Shown here piece after piece: positions 1 through 8,163 of a stretch of DNA of 64,000 bases. The translations under genes and the position numbers were made by a program. Within the stretch, counting starts at the first letter, position 1. Every line of letters starts with the position of its first letter. The stretch covers positions 670,923-734,922 of the forward strand of contig NZ_OY781918.1 of the NCBI RefSeq assembly GCF_963677195.1, given 5' to 3'. This DNA comes from an uncultured Marinifilum sp. (lineage in GTDB: Bacteria > Bacteroidota > Bacteroidia > Bacteroidales > Marinifilaceae). Under the pieces are notes generated by a model. It was not told the origin of the DNA and searched no databases. It saw only the letters and a list, made by a program, of their open reading frames with translations.

Positions 1-317
1 TGTTCATTAGTAGTATAAACACCTGCCCTATGTTTTGATATTGGACAAAAACTACTTCTAATCTTTTGTATTTTATTCTGCTTTTCCAATTCAGCAACAT
101 AACGGCACACATTAGCCCTAAGAATACCTGTATAAACAGATACTTGTAACATTGTACTAGGAATATTGAAAGCCTCATAAACTCGCTTAAGCTGATTATT
201 AATGCGATCTTTAGACTTACTTTGATTACCTTTGTTTTGAACCAATGATATTCGGTTTAGGTTTGAACGCCTTAGGGCTTGTGAGCAATCGCAAGCCCTT
301 TCTATTTGCTTGCTCAT
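1..317 (-). CDS. Winged-helix-like protein of an integrative element (partial, runs off left edge)
   Basis: The start codon is at 315-317 and the frame is open to base 1, giving about 105 visible residues and no stop. The middle part (VYTGILRANVCRYVAELE) looks like a winged-helix DNA-binding fold, with a recognition helix near residues 72-85. The ATG overlaps the TGA stop of the upstream excisionase-like gene by four bases (ATGA), so the two are probably translationally coupled. Its place behind an excisionase and integrase suggests a regulatory or replication role for the element. That role is inference, and I do not recognise a named family. Confidence 0.6.
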   Translation of the reverse strand, partial: MSKQIERACDCSQALRRSNLNRISLVQNKGNQSKSKDRINNQLKRVYEAFNIPSTMLQVSVYTGILRANVCRYVAELEKQNKIQKIRSSFCPISKHRAGVYTTNE

Positions 318-610
318 GATCTTTTACCTTTAGAGTTAGGAACTACTTTTAACGCCTCCTGAACAGCTTGTTCGGAATATAGTACACGTCTACCAATTCG
401 CATAGCCTGAATACGTCCTTCTTTGGTGTACTCGTTTAGTGTGGGTAAGGATAATTTTAAAAGACTAGATACCTCACCCCTTGAATAGAATTTAGTTTCT
501 GTTTTGGTTGGTTCGTCTTTTCTTGTTTGAACTTCTTCTCTGATTACATCCCTGATTAATTCTTTTAGATTCTCAGCAGATAAACTCTCTAATAAAATGC
601 TTTTTGTCAT
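314..610 (-). CDS. Excisionase-like helix-turn-helix protein
   Basis: 98 residues. The C-terminal half (about 42-90) is a MerR/excisionase-type helix-turn-helix of the kind common in Bacteroidota mobile elements: a beta strand, then EVSSLLKLS, a TLNEYTKEGRI turn and a short wing with IGRRVLYSE. The first 40 residues are charged and probably helical. Proteins of this family act as recombination directionality factors or local regulators beside tyrosine recombinases. It is read in the same direction as the integrase and the unknown gene upstream, and overlaps the next gene by four bases. The family is clear; a role in excision rather than regulation is inferred from position. Confidence 0.75.
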   Translation of the reverse strand: MTKSILLESLSAENLKELIRDVIREEVQTRKDEPTKTETKFYSRGEVSSLLKLSLPTLNEYTKEGRIQAMRIGRRVLYSEQAVQEALKVVPNSKGKRS

Positions 611-700
611 CAGTATAATTTTTAATTATTAACTGATAACAAGGTTTATTTTTATTACATAACAAGCTAAAATACAACACTGTAAGAAAATTGAAGTTTT

Positions 701-730
701 ACTGAAATTTTACTGAAATAACTGAATTTT
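701..730. repeat. Three short ACTGAA repeats ahead of the excisionase-like gene
   Basis: ACTGAA occurs at 701, 712 and 721, each followed by A/T-only sequence. It lies in the 118-bp gap between the unknown gene and the excisionase-like gene, about 90 bp upstream of the latter. Spacings of 11 and 9 bp roughly match a helical turn, so a protein-binding array is possible. The unit is short and the sequence AT-rich, so chance is not excluded. Confidence 0.3.
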
Positions 731-1412
731 ACTTTTTCCCTAGAACTTCATTAAAAATGGACGTCATTTTTTCAATTCGCTTTTTAGGAAACGATTCAAT
801 TCTCGTAAATTTTTCGTCGAATGATCCCTGTATAAACTCTATGTAATCTTTCTTTCTATGAGCCAATAAATATTCATTAGATAAATACCTGCCAATCAAT
901 CCATATTTAGTAAATGGCTTATCATCTTCATAAGGATATTTTTCATCCAACTTTAAAAATACCCGATACCCTTCGTCTGTGAATACATCAGGACGTGGAT
1001 TTTTTATTGCTTTAGCCTCTCTTTTATAAAATGTTTGGTTAAAAGCTTTTCGAATTAATTCTATATCCTTAATACTTATTAAACAATTATATTTAGTTTG
1101 AAAACCCAAATGAGCAACTGGTCGCTTTACATCTTTAATCGTATCAATACGATGCTTATACATATCTTTACACTCCTGACTTCTTGCCCTTTGTAACCTT
1201 GACTCCAATTTATCCAAATCTCTATAAATTATACTTTCATATCGTTTTATAATATCATTTATAGCATAATCTAAATCATCAAAAAAATTATCTCTTTGAA
1301 TTTCATGTTCAAACTCCAAAGCCTTCGATATAAAATAATTTCTAAGTGCGGTTGTATCAGAACTATTGGTTTTTCTGCAAAAACCTTCAAAAATAAAATC
1401 ATAAAAATCCAT
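729..1412 (-). CDS. Unknown protein of the integrative element
   Basis: 227 residues, no signal peptide or membrane segment. It is rich in charged residues and predicted helices, with a coiled-coil-like stretch around 45-85 (repeated Leu/Ile with Arg, Glu and Lys). I recognise no catalytic motif or named family. It starts 8 bp downstream of the integrase stop and runs the same way, so it is almost certainly cotranscribed with the integrase and belongs to the mobile element rather than to the host core genome. Confidence 0.6.
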   Translation of the reverse strand: MDFYDFIFEGFCRKTNSSDTTALRNYFISKALEFEHEIQRDNFFDDLDYAINDIIKRYESIIYRDLDKLESRLQRARSQECKDMYKHRIDTIKDVKRPVAHLGFQTKYNCLISIKDIELIRKAFNQTFYKREAKAIKNPRPDVFTDEGYRVFLKLDEKYPYEDDKPFTKYGLIGRYLSNEYLLAHRKKDYIEFIQGSFDEKFTRIESFPKKRIEKMTSIFNEVLGKK

Positions 1413-1420
1413 AATATAAA

Positions 1421-2767
1421 CTATTTAGCAATTTTCATTAATGGCTGGTTAAAAAATGGGTGTTCGCTCAGTCTTTCGGCTGCTTCTTCCTTAGTTGTTT
1501 TTATGTATGCAAAAAACTCTGATTCTGTTTTATGTCCTGATATCTTCATAATATCGAAAGGTGGTATTTTTGCGTTATACATGTTGGTACATGCTGAACG
1601 TCTTGCAGTATGACACATTACCAAATCACATTTTGCAAAATTCTTTTTCGTTTTCTTTCCCCCAATGGTCTTTTCAATCTGGACTATTTCCAGAAAGCCC
1701 AAATGCCTAGCAATATCTTTAATGTATTTATTTGTTTTCTGTTCAGTTATTTTAGGGGCTTTCCAATCGTATTTATTTAGTAGTGTTTCCAATTGTGCAG
1801 TAATTGGAACAAGCACTTTTACACCTGTTTTCTGCCTTGAAAGGCTTAAAGCTTTAGCACCATTATTTAAAGTGGTTAAATTGGCTTTAGATAGGTTTAA
1901 TACATCAACAACAGATTGCGCAGTATAATAACACATTAACCATAAATCTCTGGCTAATTCCCAATTTCGTTTTTTAGATAAATCTAATTGAGATATTTTG
2001 TTTATTTCTTCTTCGTGTAAATAGATATTATAAACTTCCTCTTTACCAACCTGAAATTTCTTTTTTGTGAAATCTAGGTTTGTATGTAAATCCTCATCCT
2101 TTGCACTTCTCATCATGGTTTTAAGGTGTTTTATACTCTTCCCAACACTGTTTTTTGTGTAATCTTTTGAATAAAGAAAACCTTTAAAATCTTCATACCA
2201 ATTCAAAGTAATACCATCAAAATCAATCTTTGTTTTGCGGTCTTTCTGATACAAATTAAATTGAACCTGAAACGTTTTATAACTCTTTACAGTTCCGTAA
2301 GTATATTTTCCCTCTTTGCCATTGTGAAAATATAATCTTGTTCCTTCCTCCGCTTCCTTAATAAATCTATCAATGTATGAATTTAAAGTTTCGGCTAACT
2401 CTTCTTTTATAATTCCTCTTTCTATATCAATTGCCTTTTTAAGCACTTCGGGTTTTGGTTGAATATCATCTATTAATAATTTACGATGTACTTTCTTTGC
2501 GCTTGCTTCAATAATATCAAGTAAATCATTAATGTTTTGATAGTCTATTTGTCGATTTTGTTTTGCTCTGTGGTTTTCCTTATTCCAGTAACAAGGCTTT
2601 ATTTTTAAGCCAGTAGGATACTTAAGTGGCTTGTATGTTTGTTTGCCTTGTTTATTGCTCTCACAATAGCCATAACTAAAAAACATGATGATAGGTGTTT
2701 CTTGTTGTTTGGCTTTTGTAACCTTTGTTTGTGGATCTCTTAAACGGAAAGTAATTGATATAGCCAT
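1421..2767 (-). CDS. Tyrosine recombinase (integrase), IntDOT-like
   Basis: About 448 residues from the Met at 2767. That start is preferred to the one at 2791 because Bacteroidota integrases usually begin directly with an MA-x-FRLR-type arm-binding domain. The order is arm-binding region, SAM-like core-binding domain (about 125-230), then the catalytic domain. Visible catalytic residues are Lys313, His386-x-x-Arg389 (HTARR), His412 (SGHK) and the nucleophile Tyr421 (FFAYIK). The first catalytic arginine, normally in TGLRxSE, is replaced: the aligned stretch reads TAQSVVD, with Ser285 at the Arg position. The CTnDOT integrase also has Ser there, so the protein may still be active. The gene lies next to tRNA-Cys. 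Confidence 0.9.
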   Translation of the reverse strand: MAISITFRLRDPQTKVTKAKQQETPIIMFFSYGYCESNKQGKQTYKPLKYPTGLKIKPCYWNKENHRAKQNRQIDYQNINDLLDIIEASAKKVHRKLLIDDIQPKPEVLKKAIDIERGIIKEELAETLNSYIDRFIKEAEEGTRLYFHNGKEGKYTYGTVKSYKTFQVQFNLYQKDRKTKIDFDGITLNWYEDFKGFLYSKDYTKNSVGKSIKHLKTMMRSAKDEDLHTNLDFTKKKFQVGKEEVYNIYLHEEEINKISQLDLSKKRNWELARDLWLMCYYTAQSVVDVLNLSKANLTTLNNGAKALSLSRQKTGVKVLVPITAQLETLLNKYDWKAPKITEQKTNKYIKDIARHLGFLEIVQIEKTIGGKKTKKNFAKCDLVMCHTARRSACTNMYNAKIPPFDIMKISGHKTESEFFAYIKTTKEEAAERLSEHPFFNQPLMKIAK

Positions 2768-2814
2768 GATTATTAATTTAAGTTTGAACACTTAAATTTA
2801 ATCATTTTTTATCA

Positions 2815-2837
2815 GGGGGCGGAATCGGGGGCGGAAT
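2815..2837. repeat. Two 11-bp direct repeats between integrase and tRNA
   Basis: GGGGGCGGAAT occurs twice in tandem (2815-2825 and 2827-2837) with one base between, in otherwise AT-rich DNA. The pair sits 47 bp upstream of the integrase start, between it and the tRNA-Cys end, where arm-type integrase or excisionase sites are expected. Function is inference from position and from the sharp change in composition. Confidence 0.45.
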
Positions 2838-2890
2838 AAAATTGATTTAGTCTTATTTTCTTTAATTTTCTTTTACTCTATAAAATCACA

Positions 2891-2914
2891 AAACCCCCTA
2901 AAAATAGGAGGTTT
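2891..2914 (-). terminator. Likely terminator downstream of tRNA-Cys
   Basis: An inverted repeat with 9 of 10 pairs and a four-base loop. On the minus strand it is followed by TTTTGTGATTTT. It lies about 37 bp beyond the tRNA 3' end, in the right orientation to stop that transcript, although the element's attachment junction falls between the two. Confidence 0.45.
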
Positions 2915-2950
2915 AAAGATAGTTTTAATAAAACTAAATAAAATACTTAG

Positions 2951-3021
2951 AGGTCTCTGGCGGATTCGAACCGCCGTAGATGGTTTTGCAGACCACTGCC
3001 TAGCCACTCGGCCAAGAGACC
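2951..3021 (-). tRNA. tRNA-Cys (anticodon GCA)
   Basis: A 71-nt cloverleaf on the minus strand. The 7-bp acceptor stem pairs GGTCTCT with AGAGACC. The D arm has GGCCGAGTGG, the anticodon loop reads CTGCAAA (anticodon GCA, Cys), and the T loop has GGTTCGAATCC. The discriminator base is T and CCA is not encoded. The 3' end faces the integrase gene, so it is the probable attachment target of the element to the left. Confidence 0.95.
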
Positions 3022-3137
3022 CTTTTTCCTTAAAGGCGTTGCAAAGATATAAATTTTGGTTTTATCTGAACAAACTTTTTTAAGCTTTTGTAAGAAAAAA
3101 ATTACAGTAAAATTACAATCTAATCTTAATCAAACAA

Positions 3138-3500
3138 TTACCTCGATAAAGTTAAACTAACTTTTTCTATTTGTCCGCCCATTGGAGGGTTCATTTTCGA
3201 TACTTTTACCTTTGCATGCTTTAATTCCGGGAAATTATCGTACAAAGTATCCAGTATTCTATTGCAAACATGCTCTAACAAATGCGATTTAATTTGCAGT
3301 TGTTCTTTAATCATTTCATAAGCCCTCTGATAATTCAATGCATCGTTAATATAATCGCTTTTAGCAGCTTTTTCGGCATCGTATTCCATTCGAACATATA
3401 CTGTAAATTTATTACCAACAATCTGCTCTTCTTTAAAACAACCATGATAAGCGTAAAATTCCAGTCCTTCTAATTCTATAATTCCCATCTGTGTTTGCAT
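3138..3500 (-). CDS. folB: Dihydroneopterin aldolase
   Basis: 120 residues, the usual length of FolB. It converts dihydroneopterin to 6-hydroxymethyl-dihydropterin and glycolaldehyde in folate synthesis, as a cytosolic oligomer. Visible marks are FYAYHGC followed by the substrate-binding glutamate around residues 24-25, the LLEH segment at 74-77, and the catalytic lysine in SKMNPP (Lys102). It stands alone between tRNA-Cys and the divergent glnS. No folate-pathway neighbour is seen. Confidence 0.93.
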   Translation of the reverse strand: MQTQMGIIELEGLEFYAYHGCFKEEQIVGNKFTVYVRMEYDAEKAAKSDYINDALNYQRAYEMIKEQLQIKSHLLEHVCNRILDTLYDNFPELKHAKVKVSKMNPPMGGQIEKVSLTLSR

Positions 3501-3655
3501 TAATAATGTGTGGCGAAATTAAAGTAAGAAAATTCAAATTCCAAAACCCAAGTTCCAAAACTATTGTGAGATTTGGGATATGATTCTTGAAATTTTACCA
3601 CATTCTCCTTTTTACTTCAAACTTTATCCTCTACCAACTCTTCTTTATGCCTTAA

Positions 3656-3690
3656 TTTGAAACGAATTTAGTGTATTTTATCTACTTTTG
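3656..3690 (+). promoter_or_regulatory. Promoter candidate for glnS
   Basis: TACTTTTG at 3683-3690 fits the Bacteroidota -7 consensus TAnnTTTG exactly. A TTTG at 3656-3659 could be the -33 element, but the 23-bp spacing is longer than the usual 19-21. Transcription would start about 100 bp upstream of the glnS start codon. Confidence 0.45.
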
Positions 3691-3797
3691 TTTTTTCGTT
3701 CTGATAAAAACAGATTAATTAATTTATTGTAAATTTAAATTTCTGCAGTTCAGTACGAAAGGCAAGGCAAATAATGTATCATTTTAAATTGAGTAGT

Positions 3798-5516
3798 ATG
3801 GATAACAAAAATGTAAAAGAAGAGAATGTTAACGAAAGCAAATCTCTTAATTTTATCCAGCAGATCATAGAAGAAGATCTGAAAAACAATGTGAATGATG
3901 GTAGAGTACACACACGATTCCCACCAGAACCAAACGGATACCTACACATCGGTCACGCTAAGTCGATATGCCTAAACTTTAGCCTTGCCCAGCAATACCA
4001 AGGAAAATGTAACCTGCGTTTCGACGATACCAATCCTGTTAAAGAAGATACAGAGTATGTTGATTCCATTATGGAAGACATCAAATGGTTAGGATTTGAG
4101 TGGGATGGCGATCCTTTATATACTTCAGATTATTTCGATCAATTATACAATTGGGCTGTTAAGTTAATTACCGACGGTAAAGCTTATGTTGACGATCAAA
4201 CTGCAGAACAAATTGCAGAACAAAAAGGAAGTCCTACAGTTCCAGGAACCGAAAGTCCGTTCCGTAATCGTAGTGTTGAAGAGAATCTTGATTTATTCGA
4301 GAGAATGAAAAAAGGTGAATTTAAGGATGGAGAAAAAGTATTGCGAGCCAAAATCGATATGGCTTCACCAAATATGCACATGCGCGATCCTTTAATGTAT
4401 CGTATCATGCATGCACATCATCATCGCACAGGCGACAAGTGGTGCATTTACCCAATGTACGATTATGCTCATGGAGAGTCTGATTATATAGAAGGAATAA
4501 CACACTCTATTTGTACTTTGGAATTCGAAGTTCACCGTCCGCTTTACGAATGGTTTGTAAATAACATTACCGATACAGAATATCGCCCTAAACAGCGCGA
4601 ATTTGCTCGCTTAAACTTAAGCTATACAGTAATGAGTAAGCGTAAGTTGCTGGAATTGGTTACAGACAATCACGTTAACGGATGGGATGATCCGCGAATG
4701 CCAACCGTTTCGGGTTTACGACGCAGAGGTTATACCGCTAAATCTATTCGTAATTTTGCAGATACAATTGGTGTAGCAAAACGTAATAATGTTATTGATG
4801 TATCGCTTTTAGAGCATTGTGTTCGTGAGGATTTAAATAAAATAGCTACTCGTGTAATGGGTGTTTTAAACCCAGTTAAGCTGATTATTGACAACTACGA
4901 AGAAAGTGCCGAAGAAATGTTAAGCATCGATAATAATCCTGAAGATGAAAACGCTGGAAAACGCGAAATTCCATTTTCCAAAGAATTATATATTGAACGT
5001 GAAGATTTCATGGAAGATGCTCCTCGTAAATTTTTCCGCATGACTCCGGGTCGTGAAGTTCGTTTAAAAGCGGCCTATATTGTAATGTGCGAAAATGTTG
5101 TGAAGGATTCCGATGGCAACATCACTGAGATTCATTGTACCTACGATCCTAAATCGAAAAGTGGTAGCGGATCGGAAGAAAGTAAACGTAAAGTAAAGGG
5201 AACATTGCATTGGGTATCTGTTAAACATGCTGCCAAAGCCGAAGTTCGTATTTACGACCGTTTATTTAACGATGAAGCACCAGATGGTCACAAAGACGTG
5301 GATTTTAAAGATTTTATTAATCCAGATTCTTTAAAAGTTTTAAGTGAATGTTACGTTGAACCATTTTTGAAAAATGCAAAAACAGAGCAACACCTACAGT
5401 TTACTCGTTTAGGATATTTCTCGGTCGATAAAGATACAACTGCCGATAAGTTGATCTTTAACCGTACTGTTTCCTTAAAAGATTCATGGGCAAAAGCACA
5501 AAAAAAGAAAAAATAA
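3798..5516 (+). CDS. glnS: Glutaminyl-tRNA synthetase
   Basis: About 572 residues. It charges tRNA-Gln with glutamine in the cytosol. It is a class I enzyme: the HIGH motif follows PPEPNGYL about 50 residues from the start, the second signature is VMSKRKL (Met at 4632), and the C-terminal anticodon-binding beta-barrels fill the last 220 residues. GlnRS-specific features are the [15 protein letters not shown] form and the SGSGSEES insertion region. I prefer the Met at 3798 over 3774 because the product then starts MDNKNVKEE, like relatives, but this is not certain. A strong terminator follows. Confidence 0.95.
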   Translation: MDNKNVKEENVNESKSLNFIQQIIEEDLKNNVNDGRVHTRFPPEPNGYLHIGHAKSICLNFSLAQQYQGKCNLRFDDTNPVKEDTEYVDSIMEDIKWLGFEWDGDPLYTSDYFDQLYNWAVKLITDGKAYVDDQTAEQIAEQKGSPTVPGTESPFRNRSVEENLDLFERMKKGEFKDGEKVLRAKIDMASPNMHMRDPLMYRIMHAHHHRTGDKWCIYPMYDYAHGESDYIEGITHSICTLEFEVHRPLYEWFVNNITDTEYRPKQREFARLNLSYTVMSKRKLLELVTDNHVNGWDDPRMPTVSGLRRRGYTAKSIRNFADTIGVAKRNNVIDVSLLEHCVREDLNKIATRVMGVLNPVKLIIDNYEESAEEMLSIDNNPEDENAGKREIPFSKELYIEREDFMEDAPRKFFRMTPGREVRLKAAYIVMCENVVKDSDGNITEIHCTYDPKSKSGSGSEESKRKVKGTLHWVSVKHAAKAEVRIYDRLFNDEAPDGHKDVDFKDFINPDSLKVLSECYVEPFLKNAKTEQHLQFTRLGYFSVDKDTTADKLIFNRTVSLKDSWAKAQKKKK

Positions 5517-5541
5517 AAAAGCAATTAGAGTTTTAAAATAT

Positions 5542-5578
5542 AAACCTGTTAGAATTTGAAATTCTAACAGGTTTTTTA
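5542..5578 (+). terminator. Rho-independent terminator of glnS
   Basis: A perfect 15-bp stem (5542-5556 with 5560-5574), a three-base loop and a T-run. It lies 25 bp past the glnS stop. Confidence 0.85.
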
Positions 5579-5673
5579 TTTGCTATTCTGGCTTAGGTTC
5601 GGATTACTAAAAGTATCCTGTAAACTTATTAAGAATACTACTTTGAGAGAGAGCCTCAAAAAAGAAACAAAAA

Positions 5674-5699
5674 AACCACCTCCAAAGCTGAAGATGGTT
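5674..5699 (-). terminator. Terminator of gltX
   Basis: On the minus strand, a 10-bp stem including two G-U pairs with an AGCTTT-type loop is followed by seven T. It lies 22 bp beyond the gltX stop. Confidence 0.7.
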
Positions 5700-5720
5700 C
5701 ATGTTTGAGATAAATCTCAA

Positions 5721-7253
5721 TTATTTTTTAATGTTAGCTACTGCAAAATTTAAACGTGCAATAGTTTCTTCTTTTCCAAGAATCTCTATAATATCGAACA
5801 TGTGAGGACCTTTACCAGCACCTACCATAGCCAAACGGAATGGGTTCATCACCTTCCCAAAACCAATCTCCTTAGCAGTAATCCACTCTTTCACAATCTC
5901 TTCCGAATTGGCTGATGTAAAATCTTCAATTCCTTCTAAAACCCCTATTAATTCATTCATTAATGCAGGAGTATCTTCTTTCCATCCCTTTTTAACAGGT
6001 TTAGCTTCGAATTCTTTAGGTGCTTCAAAAAAGAAGTTTACTTGGTTCCATAATTCAGAAATAAAATCAACACGATCTTTTACCATGCCACAAACACGAT
6101 TAACAATGTCTTGATTTGCTTCAATTCCTTTCGCTCTTAGCACTTGCTCTGCAAATAAAGATCCTATTTCTTCATCCGATTTATGTACTAAATACTGACG
6201 ATTGTACCATTTTGTTTTCTCTGGATCGAACTTAGAACCTGATTTACCTACGCGGTCCAAAGAGAATGCTTGAGCCAGTTCTTCCATCGAAAATATTTCC
6301 TGTTCCGTTCCCGGATTCCATCCCAAAAAAGCCAGCATATTCACAAATGCCTCAGGAAAATATCCACCTTCGCGGTATCCCGATGAAATATCATTTGTTT
6401 TAGGATCTGTCCACTCCAATGGAAATACAGGAAATCCAAGTTTATCGCCATCGCGCTTACTTAATTTTCCTTTTCCAACAGGCTTAAGAATTAATGGCAA
6501 ATGTGCAAATTTTGGCATATCAACAGCCCAACCTAAGGATCTGTATAGTAATACATGCAAAGGCATTGATGGCAACCACTCTTCTCCACGAATTACATGA
6601 GAAATTTTCATAAGGTAATCATCAACAACATTTGCCAAGTGATAAGTAGGCATTCCATCCGATTTAAACAATACTTTATCATCTAAAGCAGAAGTATTAA
6701 ACACCACATGACCACGAATCTCATCGTCTAAATGTAATTCTTCGCCCACAGGCATTTTAAAACGAACTACATAAGCTTCTCCAGCATCCATTTTAGCTTT
6801 TACCTCATCGGCCGATAAAGCCAAAGAGTTATTCAAGCTCTCGCGAGTTTCATGATTGTATGTAAAGGTTTTCTTTTCTGACTCGTATTTACTACGGATA
6901 GCATCGAGTTCTTCGGGAGTATCGAAAGCATAATATGCATTATTCGAAGCAATTAATTGCTCGGCATATTCACGATACATTGGCTTACGCTCCGATTGAC
7001 GATAAGGGCCATATTCTCCTCCAACTGTAGCACCTTCGTCAATGGTAATTCCGCACCATTGTAATGCTTCAACAATATAATTTTCGGCACCTGGTACATA
7101 TCTGGTTTGATCTGTATCCTCGATACGAAGTAAAAATTCGCCATTATTTTTTTTGGCAAATAAATAATTAAATAAGGCTGTTCTTACGCCGCCCATGTGA
7201 AGTGGTCCGGTTGGACTGGGCGCAAATCGAACTCTGACTTTCTTTTCGCTCAT
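5721..7253 (-). CDS. gltX: Glutamyl-tRNA synthetase
   Basis: 510 residues, normal for bacterial GluRS. A class I enzyme that ligates glutamate to tRNA-Glu. [11 protein letters not shown] at 12-22 is the HIGH-type motif, HLPLILKP precedes the KLSKR signature at 263-267, and the C-terminal third is the helical anticodon-binding region. Because the neighbouring gene is glnS, tRNA-Gln is presumably charged directly and GltX need not be non-discriminating. The receiver gene lies upstream on the same strand with a 78-bp gap, so the two may be cotranscribed. Confidence 0.96.
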   Translation of the reverse strand: MSEKKVRVRFAPSPTGPLHMGGVRTALFNYLFAKKNNGEFLLRIEDTDQTRYVPGAENYIVEALQWCGITIDEGATVGGEYGPYRQSERKPMYREYAEQLIASNNAYYAFDTPEELDAIRSKYESEKKTFTYNHETRESLNNSLALSADEVKAKMDAGEAYVVRFKMPVGEELHLDDEIRGHVVFNTSALDDKVLFKSDGMPTYHLANVVDDYLMKISHVIRGEEWLPSMPLHVLLYRSLGWAVDMPKFAHLPLILKPVGKGKLSKRDGDKLGFPVFPLEWTDPKTNDISSGYREGGYFPEAFVNMLAFLGWNPGTEQEIFSMEELAQAFSLDRVGKSGSKFDPEKTKWYNRQYLVHKSDEEIGSLFAEQVLRAKGIEANQDIVNRVCGMVKDRVDFISELWNQVNFFFEAPKEFEAKPVKKGWKEDTPALMNELIGVLEGIEDFTSANSEEIVKEWITAKEIGFGKVMNPFRLAMVGAGKGPHMFDIIEILGKEETIARLNFAVANIKK

Positions 7254-7331
7254 CTTTAATATCCATTAATTTAGCAGCAAAGATAAGAAAATGGCAAAAA
7301 AAAAGGGATTGAAATTTCAAAAATGAGCAGA

Positions 7332-7718
7332 TTATATAAATTTTGCAATAATATTTTTTAGTCCACCAATATCAATAGGTTTTGTAATAAAATCGTCGCA
7401 GCCTGCGGCCATTATTTCGTCGTAGGCTTCACCGTAATGAAAAGCTGTTTGAGCTATAATAGGAACTTCTTTTTTTATTTTCTTTATGCTTTTAGTTGCA
7501 TCGTAACCATTTATAATGGGCATTTGCATATCCATTAATATCAAATCTATATCTGGGTTACTTTCGAACAAACGAATTGCTTCTTCACCATCTTTAGCCC
7601 GAATTAAACGCACCTTGGTTTCAGCTAATATTTCTTCTAAAAATATATAGTTAAAATCCTCATCTTCTGCAATTAAAAGCAGTTTGTCTTCCCAATTGTA
7701 ATTTGTGGAAAAATCCAT
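7332..7718 (-). CDS. Single-domain response regulator (receiver only)
   Basis: 128 residues made up of one CheY-like receiver domain with no output domain. Visible are the acidic pair Glu18-Asp19, the phosphorylation site Asp63 (LMDMQMP), Thr91 and Lys113 (TKP). It closely resembles the receiver encoded at 50440-50841, including the N-terminal YNW-x-DK stretch before the first strand and PIIAQTA in the middle. Such proteins usually act as phosphate shuttles or diffusible partners of hybrid kinases. No kinase is nearby, so the partner is unknown. It is upstream of and codirectional with gltX. Confidence 0.85.
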   Translation of the reverse strand: MDFSTNYNWEDKLLLIAEDEDFNYIFLEEILAETKVRLIRAKDGEEAIRLFESNPDIDLILMDMQMPIINGYDATKSIKKIKKEVPIIAQTAFHYGEAYDEIMAAGCDDFITKPIDIGGLKNIIAKFI

Positions 7719-7758
7719 ATCTCTGCAATTATAAATTTCAATTTATTAAGCCTATTAT

Positions 7759-7794
7759 CAAAGTTAGGATTATTTATGATAAAATATCATAAAT
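7759..7794 (-). promoter_or_regulatory. Promoter with overlapping palindromic operator candidate
   Basis: On the minus strand TAACTTTG (7766-7759) fits TAnnTTTG, 41 bp upstream of the receiver gene at 7332-7718. Directly upstream is a perfect palindrome with 10-bp arms (7772-7781 and 7785-7794) and a three-base spacer. It covers the place where a -33 element should be, and no TTTG is visible there. This fits a promoter needing or blocked by a dimeric regulator; the regulator is unknown. Confidence 0.5.
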
Positions 7795-7830
7795 TTTAAC
7801 TTGAATTTACACTATATATAATATTAATAA

Positions 7831-7857
7831 AAGGGCTTTCCTTTCGGTAAAGCCCTA
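7831..7857. terminator. Hairpin, possible terminator
   Basis: AGGGCTTT pairs with AAAGCCCT across a 9-base loop (7832-7839 and 7849-7856). No long T-run follows on either strand, so its role as a terminator is unsure. It lies in the 445-bp gap between nrdJ and the receiver gene. Confidence 0.4.
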
Positions 7858-8101
7858 ATTAACAGAAATAAATTTTTAAACGATATTGTTGGCAAGCATA
7901 TTAGTAGTTTAAAATAGCTGCTGTTAGCAGCTTCTTTAATTACTGCTATTTACTTAAAGAATTGTAATTTTTCATACTTAATTACAGTTCTTAAACTTAA
8001 TTGAAACAAATATAGCACTATATCCTAACATAAAAGATATTAAAGAGCATATTTAATTACATATTATAATTTTTATTGCTTTTACGCTTTAAATATGACA
8101 G
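7858..8101. other. Gene-free gap with two further inverted repeats
   Basis: No convincing open frame. GCTGCT-GTT-AGCAGC near 7917-7931 forms a short hairpin followed by TTCTTTAATT on the plus strand. An imperfect longer inverted repeat spans 7954-7994, with arms of about 12 bp and one G-T pair. Together with the hairpin at 7831 this is an unusual density of structure for an intergenic region and could encode a small RNA. I see no clear promoter for it. Confidence 0.3.
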
Positions 8102-8131
8102 AAAAAAAAAGGAACCTGTAAAACAGATTCC
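8102..8131 (-). terminator. Terminator of nrdJ
   Basis: On the minus strand a 9-bp stem (GGAATCTGT with ACAGGTTCC, one G-U pair) and short loop are followed by nine T. It lies about 33 bp past the nrdJ stop. Confidence 0.8.
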
Positions 8132-8163
8132 CTTCTCTAAATATTTATTTCCTTACAAGTATG

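Noticed and set aside
4196..4408. Small minus-strand frame inside glnS
   Set aside because: Antisense to conserved synthetase sequence; no independent start signal or domain.
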